Positions 25,872 to 35,085 are shown, numbered from the stretch's first letter. The stretch: 64,000 nt of DNA from DATKYQ01 sp964640665 (GCA_964640665.1 CAZXHT010000014.1:1-64000); one strand, 5' to 3'. Notes: generated from the letters alone by a model not told the origin. Translations and numbers: made by a program.

Positions 25872-26456
25872 TTGAAAGTCGCGCGTTCATTATTTGTCTG
25901 CGCGTTGATCCTGGCGGCGCCGACAACCGGTGCCGGGGCGGCGGAATCCGCCTGTAACCGGCCTCCCTCCGTGCCGCGGGGGCTGACCGTACGCGCCGGC
26001 CTGGGCGCGGCCGTCTGGACAGGCGCCGTCGGCGAGGCCAGTCGCACGGGAGTGGCCTTCTCCTTCGGAGTCGGGTACGAGCTTTTCTCCTGGTTGGCAG
26101 TGGAGGCCAACTGGTCGGCGGGTTTTCACGGGACCGACGCGCCCTTCCCGCCGGCACCCGGCGCCTTCGCTACCCAGGCGCTCAACCTGGGCGCCCGCCT
26201 GACGTTGCCGCTGGAACCCTTCGACCTGTTCCTGCGCGGCGGCGCCGGCTGGAGTTGGTCGCGTCCCAACATCCTGGTACGCATAGACGACTTCGCCTCG
26301 GAACCGAGCCTTTCCTGGCTTGGCGGTTTGGGTTTCAGCTGGCACACCCCCCGCCGCCGGATCTGGATCGGCCTCGAGTGCAACGCCATCGGCCAGATCG
26401 GCTTGCCTTCGATCTGGATAGTCACCAACACGGTGATTGGTGTAACGCTGCTGTAG
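25872..26456 (+). CDS. Outer-membrane beta-barrel protein (GltH-position)
   Basis: 194 residues from a TTG at 25872, two bases after the preceding stop. Signal peptide 1-22 (ending AGA). An eight-stranded-type small barrel follows: LTVRAGLGAAVWTGAV, GVAFSFGVGYELFSWLAVEANW, QALNLGARLTLPL, FDLFLRGGAGWSW, WLGGLGFSWHT, terminal VTNTVIGVTLL. It is the last gene of the Glt-like operon and holds the place of GltH, an outer-membrane protein in Myxococcus; similarity beyond barrel character is not claimed. Confidence 0.7.
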   Translation: MKVARSLFVCALILAAPTTGAGAAESACNRPPSVPRGLTVRAGLGAAVWTGAVGEASRTGVAFSFGVGYELFSWLAVEANWSAGFHGTDAPFPPAPGAFATQALNLGARLTLPLEPFDLFLRGGAGWSWSRPNILVRIDDFASEPSLSWLGGLGFSWHTPRRRIWIGLECNAIGQIGLPSIWIVTNTVIGVTLL

Positions 26457-26585
26457 GCCTATATAGAGTTTGTCGGATGATCATCCTCCCGGGCCGGATG
26501 AACCTCGGATGATTCGTCCCGGGCTGAGAGACAGCCGTTATCGGATGATTACGGCCAGTTATCGGATGATTATCGGATGATTCCC
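26457..26585. repeat. CGGATGAT repeats after the Glt-like operon
   Basis: TTATCGGATGATT occurs at 26538-26550, 26559-26571 and 26570-26582, and truncated CGGATGA boxes occur from 26475 on. No gene or clear terminator hairpin is seen. Confidence 0.7.
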
Positions 26586-26936
26586 TCATGACCAATTTAT
26601 CTCCTTCGGCACGTACCTCGTCGACCGACCACCCCCCTTACGGACCAGGAGGTCCAGTTTCAGAAGGCCCTTCAAGTCGCGGTGCGCCGTGTCGCGCACG
26701 ACGCCCAGCATCTCAATGCACCACCCCGTCGTCACGGCGCCGTTCTCCAACGCGTAGGCCAGGATCTTTCGCTGGCGCTCGTTAAGCTGTGCCTCCAGGG
26801 CAGGAGTTACAGCAAGCCGGCTCTCCGGTACGCGGATACGGTCGATATCCTCGCCCGGCCCCAGGAAGGTGACATGGAAGTAGCCTGTGTCGGCTCCGAT
26901 GAGCGGCCGGTCCAGGCCGTGGTCGAGCATCTGGTC
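26586..26936 (-). pseudogene. C-terminal fragment of an AlbA_2 / HATPase_c_4-type regulator
   Basis: The readable part begins QMLDHGLDRP..GADTGYFHVTFLGPGED and ends with a winged-helix (LNERQRKILAYALENGAV, VVRDTAHRDLKGLLKLDLL, GGGRSTRYV). This is the characteristic C-terminus of Schlafen/AlbA_2 and HATPase_c_4 transcriptional regulators, which are normally 450 residues or more. Nothing recognisable continues upstream of about 26936, so the N-terminal DNA-binding and ATPase parts have been lost. It is probably a relic of an accessory gene left next to the eno locus. Confidence 0.75.
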
Positions 26937-27020
26937 GCGCCTAAATCCGGCTCGCGCTGGAATGGTCGCCGCAGGTAGGGCACCCGATGTGTGTCGTCTG
27001 GTCGAATCTCGATGCGGGCA

Positions 27021-28313
27021 CTATTTATCCAGGTGAGCGAAAGCCTTGCGGCCGGCGTAGACGGCCTGGTCGCCCAGCCACTCCTCGATACGCATGAGCT
27101 GGTTGTACTTGGCCACTCGCTCGGAGCGCGACACCGAACCGCTCTTTATCTGGCCGGCGTTGGTGGCCACGGCCAAGTCGGCTATGGTGGTGTCCTCGGT
27201 CTCGCCGGAACGGTGGGAAATCACGGTTGTCATCGAATGTGTATGCGCCATGCGTATGCATGCCAGCGTCTCGGTTAAAGTGCCGATTTGGTTGACCTTG
27301 ATCAGGATCGAGTTGGCTGCCTTTTGCTCTATACCGCGACTGAGTCGTTCGGTGTTGGTGACAAACAGATCATCACCCATGATCTGGATCTTGCCGCCCA
27401 GCTTCTCGTTCATTAAAGCGAAGCCTTCCCAGTCATCCTCGGCGTGCCCGTCCTCGATCGAGACGATCGGATACCTGTCCACCAGGCCGGCGTAGTAGTC
27501 GACCATCTGCGCCGAGTCCAGCTCCTTGCCGTCTCCCTTGAGCATGTACACCTTGCGCTTGGTGTCGTAGAACTCGGAGGCGGCCGGGTCCAGGGCCAGG
27601 GCCACGTCGTCGAAGGGCCTCAGCCCGGACGCCTCGATGGCCCGCATGATGACCTGCAGTGCCTCCTCGTTGGAGTCGAGCTGCGGCGCGAAGCCGCCCT
27701 CGTCCCCCACCCCTGCCGCCTTGCCTGTTTCGATCAGGACTTTTTTCAGGTGATGAAAAATCTCGGAGGCATAGCGCAAACTTTCTCTGAAGGTGGATCC
27801 CCCCAAGGGAACGACCATGAACTCCTGAAGGTCGACGTTGTTGGTTGCATGCCGCCCTCCGTTGAGGATATTCATCATCGGCACCGGCAGGATGTGCGCG
27901 TCGACTCCTCCAATGTAGCGGTACAACGGCATCTCTGCGGCCATGGCACAGGCGCGCGCGGCGGCGAGCGATACACCCAGGATTGCGTTAGCGCCCAGCT
28001 TGGTCTTGTTGGGGGTTCCGTCCAGTTCGATCATGGTATTGTCGAGCGAAATCTGGTCGGAGGCGTCGAGGCCGATTATCTCGGGCGCGATGACCTTGTT
28101 GACGTTCTCGCAGGCCTTCAATACTCCCTTGCCCATGAAGCGATTCTTGTCAGCGTCGCGCAGTTCCAGCGCCTCGTGCTGTCCCGTGCTGGCTCCCGAG
28201 GGCACGGCGAAGCGCCCCACGGCGCCGCCGGCCAGGCCCATCTCCACCTCGACGGTAGGATTGCCGCGGGAATCAAGAATCTCGCGCGCGCGCACATCGA
28301 TAATCTCGGTCAT
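27021..28313 (-). CDS. eno: Enolase
   Basis: 430 residues from the ATG at 28313 (GGGAGG upstream); reading further upstream adds a non-homologous leader. Enolase converts 2-phosphoglycerate to phosphoenolpyruvate in the cytosol. The family landmarks are all visible: VRAREILDSRGNPTVEVE at the N-terminus, SGASTGQHEALELRD loop, GDEGGFAPQL, SIEDGHAEDDWEGF, the signature ILIKVNQIGTLTETL with the catalytic Lys, and SHRSGETEDTTIADLAV. Length is normal. A monocistronic gene between an accessory fragment and a small membrane-protein gene. Confidence 0.98.
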   Translation of the reverse strand: MTEIIDVRAREILDSRGNPTVEVEMGLAGGAVGRFAVPSGASTGQHEALELRDADKNRFMGKGVLKACENVNKVIAPEIIGLDASDQISLDNTMIELDGTPNKTKLGANAILGVSLAAARACAMAAEMPLYRYIGGVDAHILPVPMMNILNGGRHATNNVDLQEFMVVPLGGSTFRESLRYASEIFHHLKKVLIETGKAAGVGDEGGFAPQLDSNEEALQVIMRAIEASGLRPFDDVALALDPAASEFYDTKRKVYMLKGDGKELDSAQMVDYYAGLVDRYPIVSIEDGHAEDDWEGFALMNEKLGGKIQIMGDDLFVTNTERLSRGIEQKAANSILIKVNQIGTLTETLACIRMAHTHSMTTVISHRSGETEDTTIADLAVATNAGQIKSGSVSRSERVAKYNQLMRIEEWLGDQAVYAGRKAFAHLDK

Positions 28314-28453
28314 TACGTTACCTCCCTGAAAGCCCAAGAAGAAAAGAGGAAGAGCGGGCATAAACTCAATCCACAGACATGACTCGTACACCCCGAACGG
28401 GAAAAATGTCAATTGGTAAAATGTAACGAAACTTCAGGTAAGTTGCGTGGAAT

Positions 28454-28846
28454 TCACTCGTCGTAGTCGATGATTATCACGCGGCTGTCGTCTTCGTTTT
28501 CTTGATCCTGATCTACTTCTTCACATTCCGGCAAGTCCATCTCATCTGGAAGATCGAGTCTCGGCCGCGGCCGACTTTGCCGCTTTTGTTCGCGGCGCTT
28601 GAGCTCTTCTATGATAAACGCATCCAGCACTGCATTCTCCCGGTTTGCCGTCCTACGTCCAATAAACATTTGTCGCAAGAAATGTACCAAAGTTCTGTCC
28701 CGCATACAATTTTTCAACCAGTGATAACCAAAGGGTTTATTGCAGCAGGCAACCATCCCGCCGGCAACCTGAAATATGATTACTATTTGAAATAACGCAA
28801 GAATTGTCAGGCCGGGGGGAAAAAATTTCGTAACCGGGTTATTCAA
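28454..28846 (-). CDS. Small membrane protein with acidic tail, hypothetical
   Basis: 130 residues if started at the TTG at 28846, which overlaps the stop of the upstream XRE-cupin gene (TTGA). A membrane helix (LTILALFQIVIIFQVAGGMVACC) is followed by a basic stretch (RQMFIGRRTAN) and a strongly acidic C-terminus (DEMDLPECEEVDQDQENEDD). The region is more AT-rich than its neighbours. No family is recognised; coupling to the regulator gene is the main support. Confidence 0.5.
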   Translation of the reverse strand: MNNPVTKFFPPGLTILALFQIVIIFQVAGGMVACCNKPFGYHWLKNCMRDRTLVHFLRQMFIGRRTANRENAVLDAFIIEELKRREQKRQSRPRPRLDLPDEMDLPECEEVDQDQENEDDSRVIIIDYDE

Positions 28847-29454
28847 TCTTTTTCTGGAAGGTGGATCACCGCCAGCACCTTGCTGGCGACCTCGCCGTGG
28901 TGCAGAACGCGGTGGGGAATGGAAGCGTCGTAGTAGATGGAATCTCCGGATCCGAGGATGAAGTTCTGGTCGTCGAGGTCGACCGATATTTCACCTTCCA
29001 GCACGTAGATGAACTCTTCTCCCGCGTGCGTACCCGGCTCTTCTTCGATCCTGGACGGCTTGCCCGAGGAATCCGAGGGAAGAGTGATGGTTATCAAAAA
29101 CGGCTCCATCACCCGCTGGCGTTTCTCTGAACCCAGCGACAGGTATTCGTAGCCGTGATCCGCACCGTTTTTCGAGGCGAAACGCGTGCCCACCTTGTCG
29201 TCCGAGGCGCGCACCAGGGCAAATAGCTTGCGCGGTCCCTGCTGGAAGAAGCGACCCAGCCGCACGCCCAGCCCGTCGCAAACCTTGGTCAACACCCCCA
29301 GCGCCGGCGAGATCATGTCCTGCTCGATGTTGCTCAGCTCCTCCGCCGTGATGCCCGCGCGCCCCGCCAGTTCCTCGACGCTCAGGCCGGCCCCCTCGCG
29401 CAAGCGCCTGATCTTCTCTCCCACGGGCAACAGCCCGCCCTCTGAGTTTGTCAT
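28843..29454 (-). CDS. XRE-family transcriptional regulator with cupin domain
   Basis: 203 residues from the ATG at 29454 (GGGGGACGG upstream). Residues 8-65 are a helix-turn-helix (GEKIRRLREGAGLSVEELAG, ITAEELSNIEQDMISPALGVL). Residues about 120-200 are a cupin (EEPGTHAGEEFIYVLEGEISVDL, LGSGDSIYYDASIPHRVLH), the ligand-sensing half in this architecture. Regulators of this type control small-molecule metabolism; the target is not evident. The SRPBCC gene ends 19 bp upstream, so the two may be co-transcribed. Confidence 0.9.
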   Translation of the reverse strand: MTNSEGGLLPVGEKIRRLREGAGLSVEELAGRAGITAEELSNIEQDMISPALGVLTKVCDGLGVRLGRFFQQGPRKLFALVRASDDKVGTRFASKNGADHGYEYLSLGSEKRQRVMEPFLITITLPSDSSGKPSRIEEEPGTHAGEEFIYVLEGEISVDLDDQNFILGSGDSIYYDASIPHRVLHHGEVASKVLAVIHLPEKD

Positions 29455-29473
29455 GATCCGTCCCCCATATGCT

Positions 29474-29908
29474 CTACCCTTTCTCGGCGCGTTTCTTGAA
29501 CGCATCCAGCAACTGGGGCAATTCTTTGGAGATCATCATGCTGACCAGCGTGCCCGGCACCAGCATGCCGAATTTCACAGTTGCCGAGTAGGTGATCTTG
29601 GTGTGTCCCTCAGACAGCTCTTCGAAAGTCCACGATCCGCGGTTGTCCTTCATCATCTGGCCCTTGACAAAGGTCCAGCTGATTTTCCGGGGACGATCGA
29701 AGGTGTAGTCCAGGGTGTAACTGACGACCTTCCCCATCTTCTTGACCGACTGGGTAACCACCTTGCGGTCGCCCGCATCGCTTTCGGTCTTGACCGCCAC
29801 CACGCCCAGGTGCGAGAGGAACTCGGGATAGCTATCGAAATCGGCGATGATATCGAAGATCTTTTCGGGTGCGACGCCGACCTCTGTTGATTTCGTTGCC
29901 ACGGACAT
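29474..29908 (-). CDS. SRPBCC / polyketide-cyclase-like (RatA/COQ10 type) protein
   Basis: 144 residues, full length for the family. The opening VATKSTEVGVAPEKIFDIIADFDSYPEFL is the classic N-terminal strand-helix of the START-like SRPBCC fold, followed by DYTFDRPRKISWTFVKG, GSWTFEEL and the long C-terminal helix KELPQLLDAFKKRAE. Members bind hydrophobic ligands, including the RatA/COQ10 subgroup. No catalytic residues can be named. Probably co-transcribed with the downstream XRE-cupin gene. Confidence 0.88.
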   Translation of the reverse strand: MSVATKSTEVGVAPEKIFDIIADFDSYPEFLSHLGVVAVKTESDAGDRKVVTQSVKKMGKVVSYTLDYTFDRPRKISWTFVKGQMMKDNRGSWTFEELSEGHTKITYSATVKFGMLVPGTLVSMMISKELPQLLDAFKKRAEKG

Positions 29909-29951
29909 TTCGTCTATTCCCTCCTGTCAGGACAATTTGATAATTCTAGCA

Positions 29952-30827
29952 TTATCTTGCTTTCATGTCCACGGCCAGATTCGGCAAATTGGGGATTGCC
30001 CCCGAGCGCCGCGCCCGAGCCAGCACCTCGCTTGCGTGGTAGGAGCTGCGCACCAGCGGCCCGGACAGCGCCTCGATCCCGAGCGCTTCGGCCGCTTCCG
30101 CGAAAGAGTCGAACTGCTCCTGGCTCACGCGCCTGGCCACGGGCAGGCACTCTCCGTTCGGACGAAGGTACTGGCCGATGGTTACCACTCGGCAACCGGA
30201 ATCGGCCAGCGCTCGCAGCGTCTCTATCACCTCGTCGTCACGCTCACCCAGGCCGACCATCAGACCCGATTTTACAAGCGCATGCGATTTCCCGGCGGCA
30301 TACGCAAGCAATGACAGGGAACGCGCGAACCCAGCACCGGGACGCACCAGCGGGTAAAGACGCGCGACCGTCTCGATGTTGTGATTCAGGACATCCGGTT
30401 GCGCGGCGCTGACCTCACTAAGCAAGTCGCAGCGTCCGTGGAAATCCGGCACCAACACCTCAATCGTAGTCGACGGACAAAGTCTGTGAATCTCCTCGAT
30501 GCAGGCTACAAAAACTCCCGCACCTTGGTCAGGCAGATCGTCCCGGGTGACCGAAGTTATTACGGCGTGGGTCAGCTTCAGATCACGGACCGTCGCGGCC
30601 AGGCGGGCTGGTTCGGCCGGGTCGGGCGCTATGGGCTTGCTGCCTTTCGAAATGGCGCAGAAACGACAGCGGCGGGTGCAGACGTTGCCCAGCACAAGGA
30701 AGGTGGCCGTGTCGGCGCCGAAGCACTCGGCGATGTTGGGACACCTGGCCTCCTCGCAGACGGTGTGCAGCGCTGCCCGGCGCAGCCTGACCTTCACGGC
30801 ATGACGATCGGAAAGACGGCCGGGCAT
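29952..30827 (-). CDS. lipA: Lipoyl synthase
   Basis: 291 residues from the ATG at 30827; an in-frame TTG at 30842 right behind GGAGGAG is an equally possible start. A radical-SAM enzyme inserting two sulfurs into protein-bound octanoate. Both cluster motifs are present: the auxiliary CEEARCPNIAEC and the SAM-cluster CTRRCRFC. Further marks are VTSVTRDDLPDQGA, LNHNIETVARLY, KSGLMVGLGE, and the C-terminal VRSSYHA, whose Ser caps the auxiliary cluster. No lipB or lplA lies nearby. The start follows the zinc-ribbon gene by 16 bp. Confidence 0.96.
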   Translation of the reverse strand: MPGRLSDRHAVKVRLRRAALHTVCEEARCPNIAECFGADTATFLVLGNVCTRRCRFCAISKGSKPIAPDPAEPARLAATVRDLKLTHAVITSVTRDDLPDQGAGVFVACIEEIHRLCPSTTIEVLVPDFHGRCDLLSEVSAAQPDVLNHNIETVARLYPLVRPGAGFARSLSLLAYAAGKSHALVKSGLMVGLGERDDEVIETLRALADSGCRVVTIGQYLRPNGECLPVARRVSQEQFDSFAEAAEALGIEALSGPLVRSSYHASEVLARARRSGAIPNLPNLAVDMKAR

Positions 30828-30843
30828 GCGACAAGCTGTCAAG

Positions 30844-31179
30844 TTACTCCTCCGGGGCGACGAAGTCGCGAATGGGAATGCCGCAATTGGGGCACAGGCG
30901 CGTCTTCGACCAGTGTCCACACTGACGACAACGACCGCCTGGCACGACATCCTCTTCCTCGACCCTGAAGATGTCGAGTTCCAGGCCGCAGTTGTCGCAA
31001 AAGTGTCCCCCGGCCTGCCGGTTGCCGCAATGAGAGCACTTCAGCAAACGGGTAGCGGAGACATCCGAAGCGGCCGCTTTTTCGGCCTCGGCCTCCACCA
31101 GTACTCGTGTCAGCATGCGGCCGCAGTTGTCGCAGAACTTGCCGGCGGCCTGCTCGGCTCCACAGTGTTCGCAGCGCAT
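30844..31179 (-). CDS. Triple zinc-ribbon protein
   Basis: 111 residues from the ATG at 31179, which has GGGAGG upstream. Three zinc ribbons are evident: CEHCGAEQAAGKFCDNC at the start, CSHCGNRQAGGHFCDNC in the middle and CRQCGHWSKTRLCPNC near the end. A short acidic linker (VEAEAEKAAA) lies between the first and second. Such small proteins are probably protein- or RNA-binding adaptors; no specific role is known to me. It lies between recG and lipA in the same orientation with short gaps. Confidence 0.8.
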   Translation of the reverse strand: MRCEHCGAEQAAGKFCDNCGRMLTRVLVEAEAEKAAASDVSATRLLKCSHCGNRQAGGHFCDNCGLELDIFRVEEEDVVPGGRCRQCGHWSKTRLCPNCGIPIRDFVAPEE

Positions 31180-31198
31180 GAGATTCCTCCCAATTGTT

Positions 31199-33334
31199 TC
31201 AACCAACTTCAGAAAGCGAAAGCCGCCTGCCCCAGCGCAGATCCAGTGCCCGCCGCAGCGCGCGGTGGCCGGCCAGCGACAGATCATGATCCAGCGCGAC
31301 GATTGCGAATGCCTCGCGCCGGGCCTCGTCGAGCAAATCGGCGTCACGCGCCAGATCGCCGAAGAGGAAAACCGGTAGCCCCGACTGGCGCGTGCCGATA
31401 AACTCGCCCGGGCCGCGGATGGCCAGGTCTTGTTCGGCGATCACGAACCCGTCATTGGTGCGCTCCATGACTTTCAGACGCGTGCGGGCATCTTCAGAGG
31501 CCAGGTTATATGCGACGAGAAAGCAGGTACCCGGGCGCTTTCCCCTGCCCACCCGCCCGCGAAGCTGGTGCAGTTGGCTGAGACCGAAGCGCTCGGCATG
31601 CTCGACTACCATGACCGTTGCCGCCGGCACGTCCACTCCGACCTCGATCACGGTTGTCGAGATCAGCACCTGCAACTCGCCGCGCGTGAAACGCGACATG
31701 ACCATGTCTTTCTCGCCGGAGGCCATTTTTCCGTGCAGCAGTCCCAGCTTCAGGCCGGCAAACGCCCCTGCCCCGAGTTTCTGAAACATGCGGCTGGCGT
31801 CCCTGAGATCGATCTTCTCGGACTCGTCGACCAACGGGTAGACCAGGTAAGCCTGACCGCCGCAGGCCGCCTCGTCGCGTACGAAGCGGTAGGCCTGGCC
31901 AACCTGGCTGCCACTGAGCACAAACGTTTTAATGGGCGACCTGCCCGGTGGCAGCTCGTCGAGAATAGAGACGTCCAGGTCACCGTAGATCGTCAGTGAC
32001 AGTGTTCGCGGGATGGGAGTGGCGGTCATTACCAGGACGTCGGGCCTGTGACCCTTGGCTCTCAGGCTGGCCCGCTGCAACACCCCGAACCTGTGCTGCT
32101 CATCGATCACGCACAGGCCCAGGCGCTTGAACTTGACCCGCTCCTCGATCAAGGCGTGGGTGCCGACCACGAGTTGCGCTTTGCCCGAGGATATCTTCTG
32201 AAGTGCCTCGCGGCGAGCCACCCCCTTTACCGATGAGGAAATAAAAACCACATCGAGAAACCCCTGCCTGCCGCCGGCGATCATCAATCGTTTTATCTGC
32301 TTGAAGTGCTGTTCGGCCAGAATCTCGGTGGGAGCCATGAAAGCCGTCTGGGCCCCCGAACGGGCAGCCACTATTGCGGCCAAGATACCCAGCGCTGTCT
32401 TTCCGGAACCTACATCACCTTGCAGTAAGCGGTTCATGGGCTCTGCGGAGGCCATGTCGGTGACGATTTCATCGAGCACGCGTTTCTGGCCCGCGGTCAA
32501 CTCGAAGCCGAAGAGCGAACGCGAGAGCGACTCCAGATCACAGGCTGCCGCCAACGAGAAGCCTCCGTTCTTCTTGTAGCGCTTGCGCCGCAAGGCAAGC
32601 CCGAGCTGAAGCAGCAGGAATTCCTCGAAGACCAGGCGTCGGTGGGCCGGGGAACGAAAACGGTTGAGTTCGTCAACGTCGGCGTCCGGGGCCGGGAAAT
32701 GAACCTGCTCGAGCGCAGCGACGATGCCCGGCAGCTCGTGGCGGGCGCGAAGCTGGGCCGGGAGTGTCTCTTCGACTTGCGCGCAGTAGTGCTTGACAAC
32801 GCGTCGCATGACCTGCCGCAGCACCTTGGGATAAACTCCATCGACCTCGGGATAGACGGGAATCACGGCGCCGAAATCGTCACCGGCCACGTCGGTGCCT
32901 TCCGAGAACCTCTCGATGTCGGGATGCACCAGCCCGTGCCGGCCGCGATAGACCTCGACCCGCCCGGCAACCCTGACCCGCTCGCCTACTTTAAACCTCT
33001 TGGCGAAGGTGGCCGGGTTGAAGTTGAACCAGCGGCAGCGAATCTGGCCCGTATCGTCCTCGAGCAGCAACTCGAACAGGCGCCTGGAACGACCGATGCG
33101 CCTGACGCCGAAGTCGACCACCTCGGCCGTGAAAGTCGAACGTTCACCGGGCACCAGACCGTCGATGGTGCGTATTAGGCGCCTGTCCTCGTAGCTGCGC
33201 GGCAGCAGGAAAAGCGCCTCGGCCACCGTCTGGATCCCGCGCCCCGCCAGGCTGGCGGCCCGCCGCGGCCCCACCCCCTTGATATACTGGATCGAGGTAT
33301 CGAGACCTCCGCCGGAATTTCTGGGCTGGGGCAT
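31199..33334 (-). CDS. recG: ATP-dependent DNA helicase RecG
   Basis: 711 residues, standard RecG length. RecG rescues stalled forks and processes recombination intermediates. The N-terminal wedge domain holds an OB fold (about 60-150), starting after IQYIKGVGPRRAASLAGRGI. The superfamily 2 helicase motifs are clear: RLLQGDVGSGKT (motif I), APTEILAEQH, DEQHRFGV (motif II), VMTATPIPRTL (III), ISTTVIEVGVDVP (V) and QLHQLRGRVGRG (VI). The C-terminus has GPGEFIGTRQSG, typical of RecG. Follows the TPR lipoprotein gene after 1 bp, so it is co-transcribed with greA and that gene. Confidence 0.98.
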   Translation of the reverse strand: MPQPRNSGGGLDTSIQYIKGVGPRRAASLAGRGIQTVAEALFLLPRSYEDRRLIRTIDGLVPGERSTFTAEVVDFGVRRIGRSRRLFELLLEDDTGQIRCRWFNFNPATFAKRFKVGERVRVAGRVEVYRGRHGLVHPDIERFSEGTDVAGDDFGAVIPVYPEVDGVYPKVLRQVMRRVVKHYCAQVEETLPAQLRARHELPGIVAALEQVHFPAPDADVDELNRFRSPAHRRLVFEEFLLLQLGLALRRKRYKKNGGFSLAAACDLESLSRSLFGFELTAGQKRVLDEIVTDMASAEPMNRLLQGDVGSGKTALGILAAIVAARSGAQTAFMAPTEILAEQHFKQIKRLMIAGGRQGFLDVVFISSSVKGVARREALQKISSGKAQLVVGTHALIEERVKFKRLGLCVIDEQHRFGVLQRASLRAKGHRPDVLVMTATPIPRTLSLTIYGDLDVSILDELPPGRSPIKTFVLSGSQVGQAYRFVRDEAACGGQAYLVYPLVDESEKIDLRDASRMFQKLGAGAFAGLKLGLLHGKMASGEKDMVMSRFTRGELQVLISTTVIEVGVDVPAATVMVVEHAERFGLSQLHQLRGRVGRGKRPGTCFLVAYNLASEDARTRLKVMERTNDGFVIAEQDLAIRGPGEFIGTRQSGLPVFLFGDLARDADLLDEARREAFAIVALDHDLSLAGHRALRRALDLRWGRRLSLSEVG

Positions 33335-33335
33335 G

Positions 33336-34616
33336 TCAGCGCCGGCGGTGTTTTCTGTTTATCATTTCGAGCAGGGCGTTGGCGCGCTGCTCGTCGTTCG
33401 CCATGGCTAAAGCATTGTATTCGGCAGTGGCCTTGCCGATCATGCCTACCCCAAGGTAGGCCCGGCCCAGGAAGAAATGAGCCTCGTTGTTCGAGTAGTC
33501 CGCCCTGACGACCTTCTCAAGCACGTCTATGGCCTTCTTGTAGCGCCGACGCTCGATGTTGAGCCGGCCGAGCAAAACACGGCACGGCATGCACTCGGAA
33601 TTCACATTGAGCGCCTTCTGCAGCGTGCGGCTGGCATTTTTCTTCTGCCTGCGGTCGAGCTGCATGCGGGCCAGGTTTACAAATCCCTCGAAACAACGGG
33701 AATCGGCCCGCACGGCGCGCCGGTACGAATCGTAGGCCCGGTCGGCCATCAGGTTCGCTTCGTAGATCTGCCCCAGCCTGACGTAGGCCATGCCAAGGTG
33801 AAGATTGAGCCTCAGCGCCCGCTGAAACGCCATTATGGCCTTTTCGGTACGCCGGTTGTGGATCAAAGCTTCCCCCAGGTAGTACTGCGCCCAGGCGTTC
33901 TTGCGATCGACCAACACCGCCTTCTGCAAGGTTTCCGCGGCCCGGCCGTATTGCTTGGCCAGCAGGTAGGTGCGCCCGATCTGCACAAGCGCCTCGGAGT
34001 TATTGGGATCGGACCTGACCGCCAGCGAGTAAGCCTTGATGGCTTTGTCGAGGTCTCCTTTAGAGAAATATATGTCGGCGCGCCTGAGGTGAGCCTGGGT
34101 ATACATCTTGTTGCGCCTGATCGCGTTTTCGAACATGACCAGAGCCCTGACCATGTCGTCTTTCTTTTTCATTACCATGCCCTTGATGAACCAGGGCTCG
34201 GGGTTTTGCGGATCCAGTTTAATCGCCCTGTCCAGCGCCTGTACCGCGGTGGCATCGACGCCTTTCTTGAGGTAGGCCTTGGCCATGCCCAGGTAGGCGC
34301 GCGGCGACTCGGGAACCTTGGACAGCGCCTGCTCGAATGCCTTTAAAGCCAGGTCGGGCTGTCCCAGTTGGAGTTGCAGGCTCCCTGCCCGGCACAGTCC
34401 CGCGGCCGTTTCGCTCTCGTGGGAATCGGCCTCGACGTAGGCCGCCAGTGCCTCCTGGTACTTGTGCTCGGCCGCCAGTGTGTCCCCGCGGCGCAGAAGA
34501 TCGGGCACCGGTGAGCAACCCGCAACAAGCAGGTTCGACCATGCGAGACCCATGACGAAAACCACTATCGTCCGGACGACCGTCCAGTCGCATGTTTTTT
34601 CGGCCAGATCACTCAA
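33336..34616 (-). CDS. TPR repeat lipoprotein
   Basis: 426 residues from a TTG at 34616 overlapping the greA 3' end; an ATG 21 codons in is an alternative. The signal ends LLVAGCSPVPD, a good lipobox. About ten TPR units follow (KYQEALAAYVEADSHE, AIKLDPQNPEPWFIKGMVMK, AVRSDPNNSEALVQIGRTYL, ALRLNLHLGMAYVRLGQIYE), ending in a short basic tail (MINRKHRRR). A periplasmic scaffold. It lies in a greA-TPR-recG transcription unit far from the Glt-like operon but resembles its GltE-type protein. Confidence 0.82.
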   Translation of the reverse strand: MSDLAEKTCDWTVVRTIVVFVMGLAWSNLLVAGCSPVPDLLRRGDTLAAEHKYQEALAAYVEADSHESETAAGLCRAGSLQLQLGQPDLALKAFEQALSKVPESPRAYLGMAKAYLKKGVDATAVQALDRAIKLDPQNPEPWFIKGMVMKKKDDMVRALVMFENAIRRNKMYTQAHLRRADIYFSKGDLDKAIKAYSLAVRSDPNNSEALVQIGRTYLLAKQYGRAAETLQKAVLVDRKNAWAQYYLGEALIHNRRTEKAIMAFQRALRLNLHLGMAYVRLGQIYEANLMADRAYDSYRRAVRADSRCFEGFVNLARMQLDRRQKKNASRTLQKALNVNSECMPCRVLLGRLNIERRRYKKAIDVLEKVVRADYSNNEAHFFLGRAYLGVGMIGKATAEYNALAMANDEQRANALLEMINRKHRRR

Positions 34617-35085
34617 AATGGATCTCTTCCACCAGGTACTCGCGCTCGCCGGACGGGGTTTGAACGTAGAACATATCGCCGACGGATTTACCGATCATAC
34701 CGCGCGCCAGGGGCGACTTTACCGATATCCTGCGCTGTGTGCGATCGGCTTCTTCCTCGCCCACCAACTGGTAACTGACTTGCTTCTCGTTCTCCAGGTC
34801 GGTCAGAAGCACCCTGGCGCCGAAGACCACGCGGTCGCCCTTGACGTCTTCCGGCCGGATGACCTGGGCGCGCGACAACTTGTCCTCGATCTCCCGCATA
34901 CGTTGATCAAGCTGCTGCTGGGCCGCCTTGGCCGCGTCGTACTCTGCGTTTTCCGTCAGGTCTCCGTGGTCGAGGGCCTCCTCGATGGCCTTGATGATTC
35001 GCGGGCGCTCCTCCGCCTTGAGACGCTTGAGTTCGTCCTGGAGCTTGCGATACCCCTCGGGAGTCATGGGAACTTTTTCGATCAT
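34609..35085 (-). CDS. greA: Transcription elongation factor GreA
   Basis: 158 residues, exact family length. GreA enters the RNA polymerase secondary channel and stimulates cleavage of backtracked transcripts. The coiled-coil finger carries the acidic tip LDHGDLTENAEYDAAKAAQ with the conserved D/E pair. The C-terminal globular domain shows VVFGARVLLTDLEN, SPLARGMIGKSVGD and the ending REYLVEEI. First gene of the unit leading to recG; divergent from the VIT/VWA gene across a 215-bp space. Confidence 0.97.
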   Translation of the reverse strand: MIEKVPMTPEGYRKLQDELKRLKAEERPRIIKAIEEALDHGDLTENAEYDAAKAAQQQLDQRMREIEDKLSRAQVIRPEDVKGDRVVFGARVLLTDLENEKQVSYQLVGEEEADRTQRRISVKSPLARGMIGKSVGDMFYVQTPSGEREYLVEEIHFE

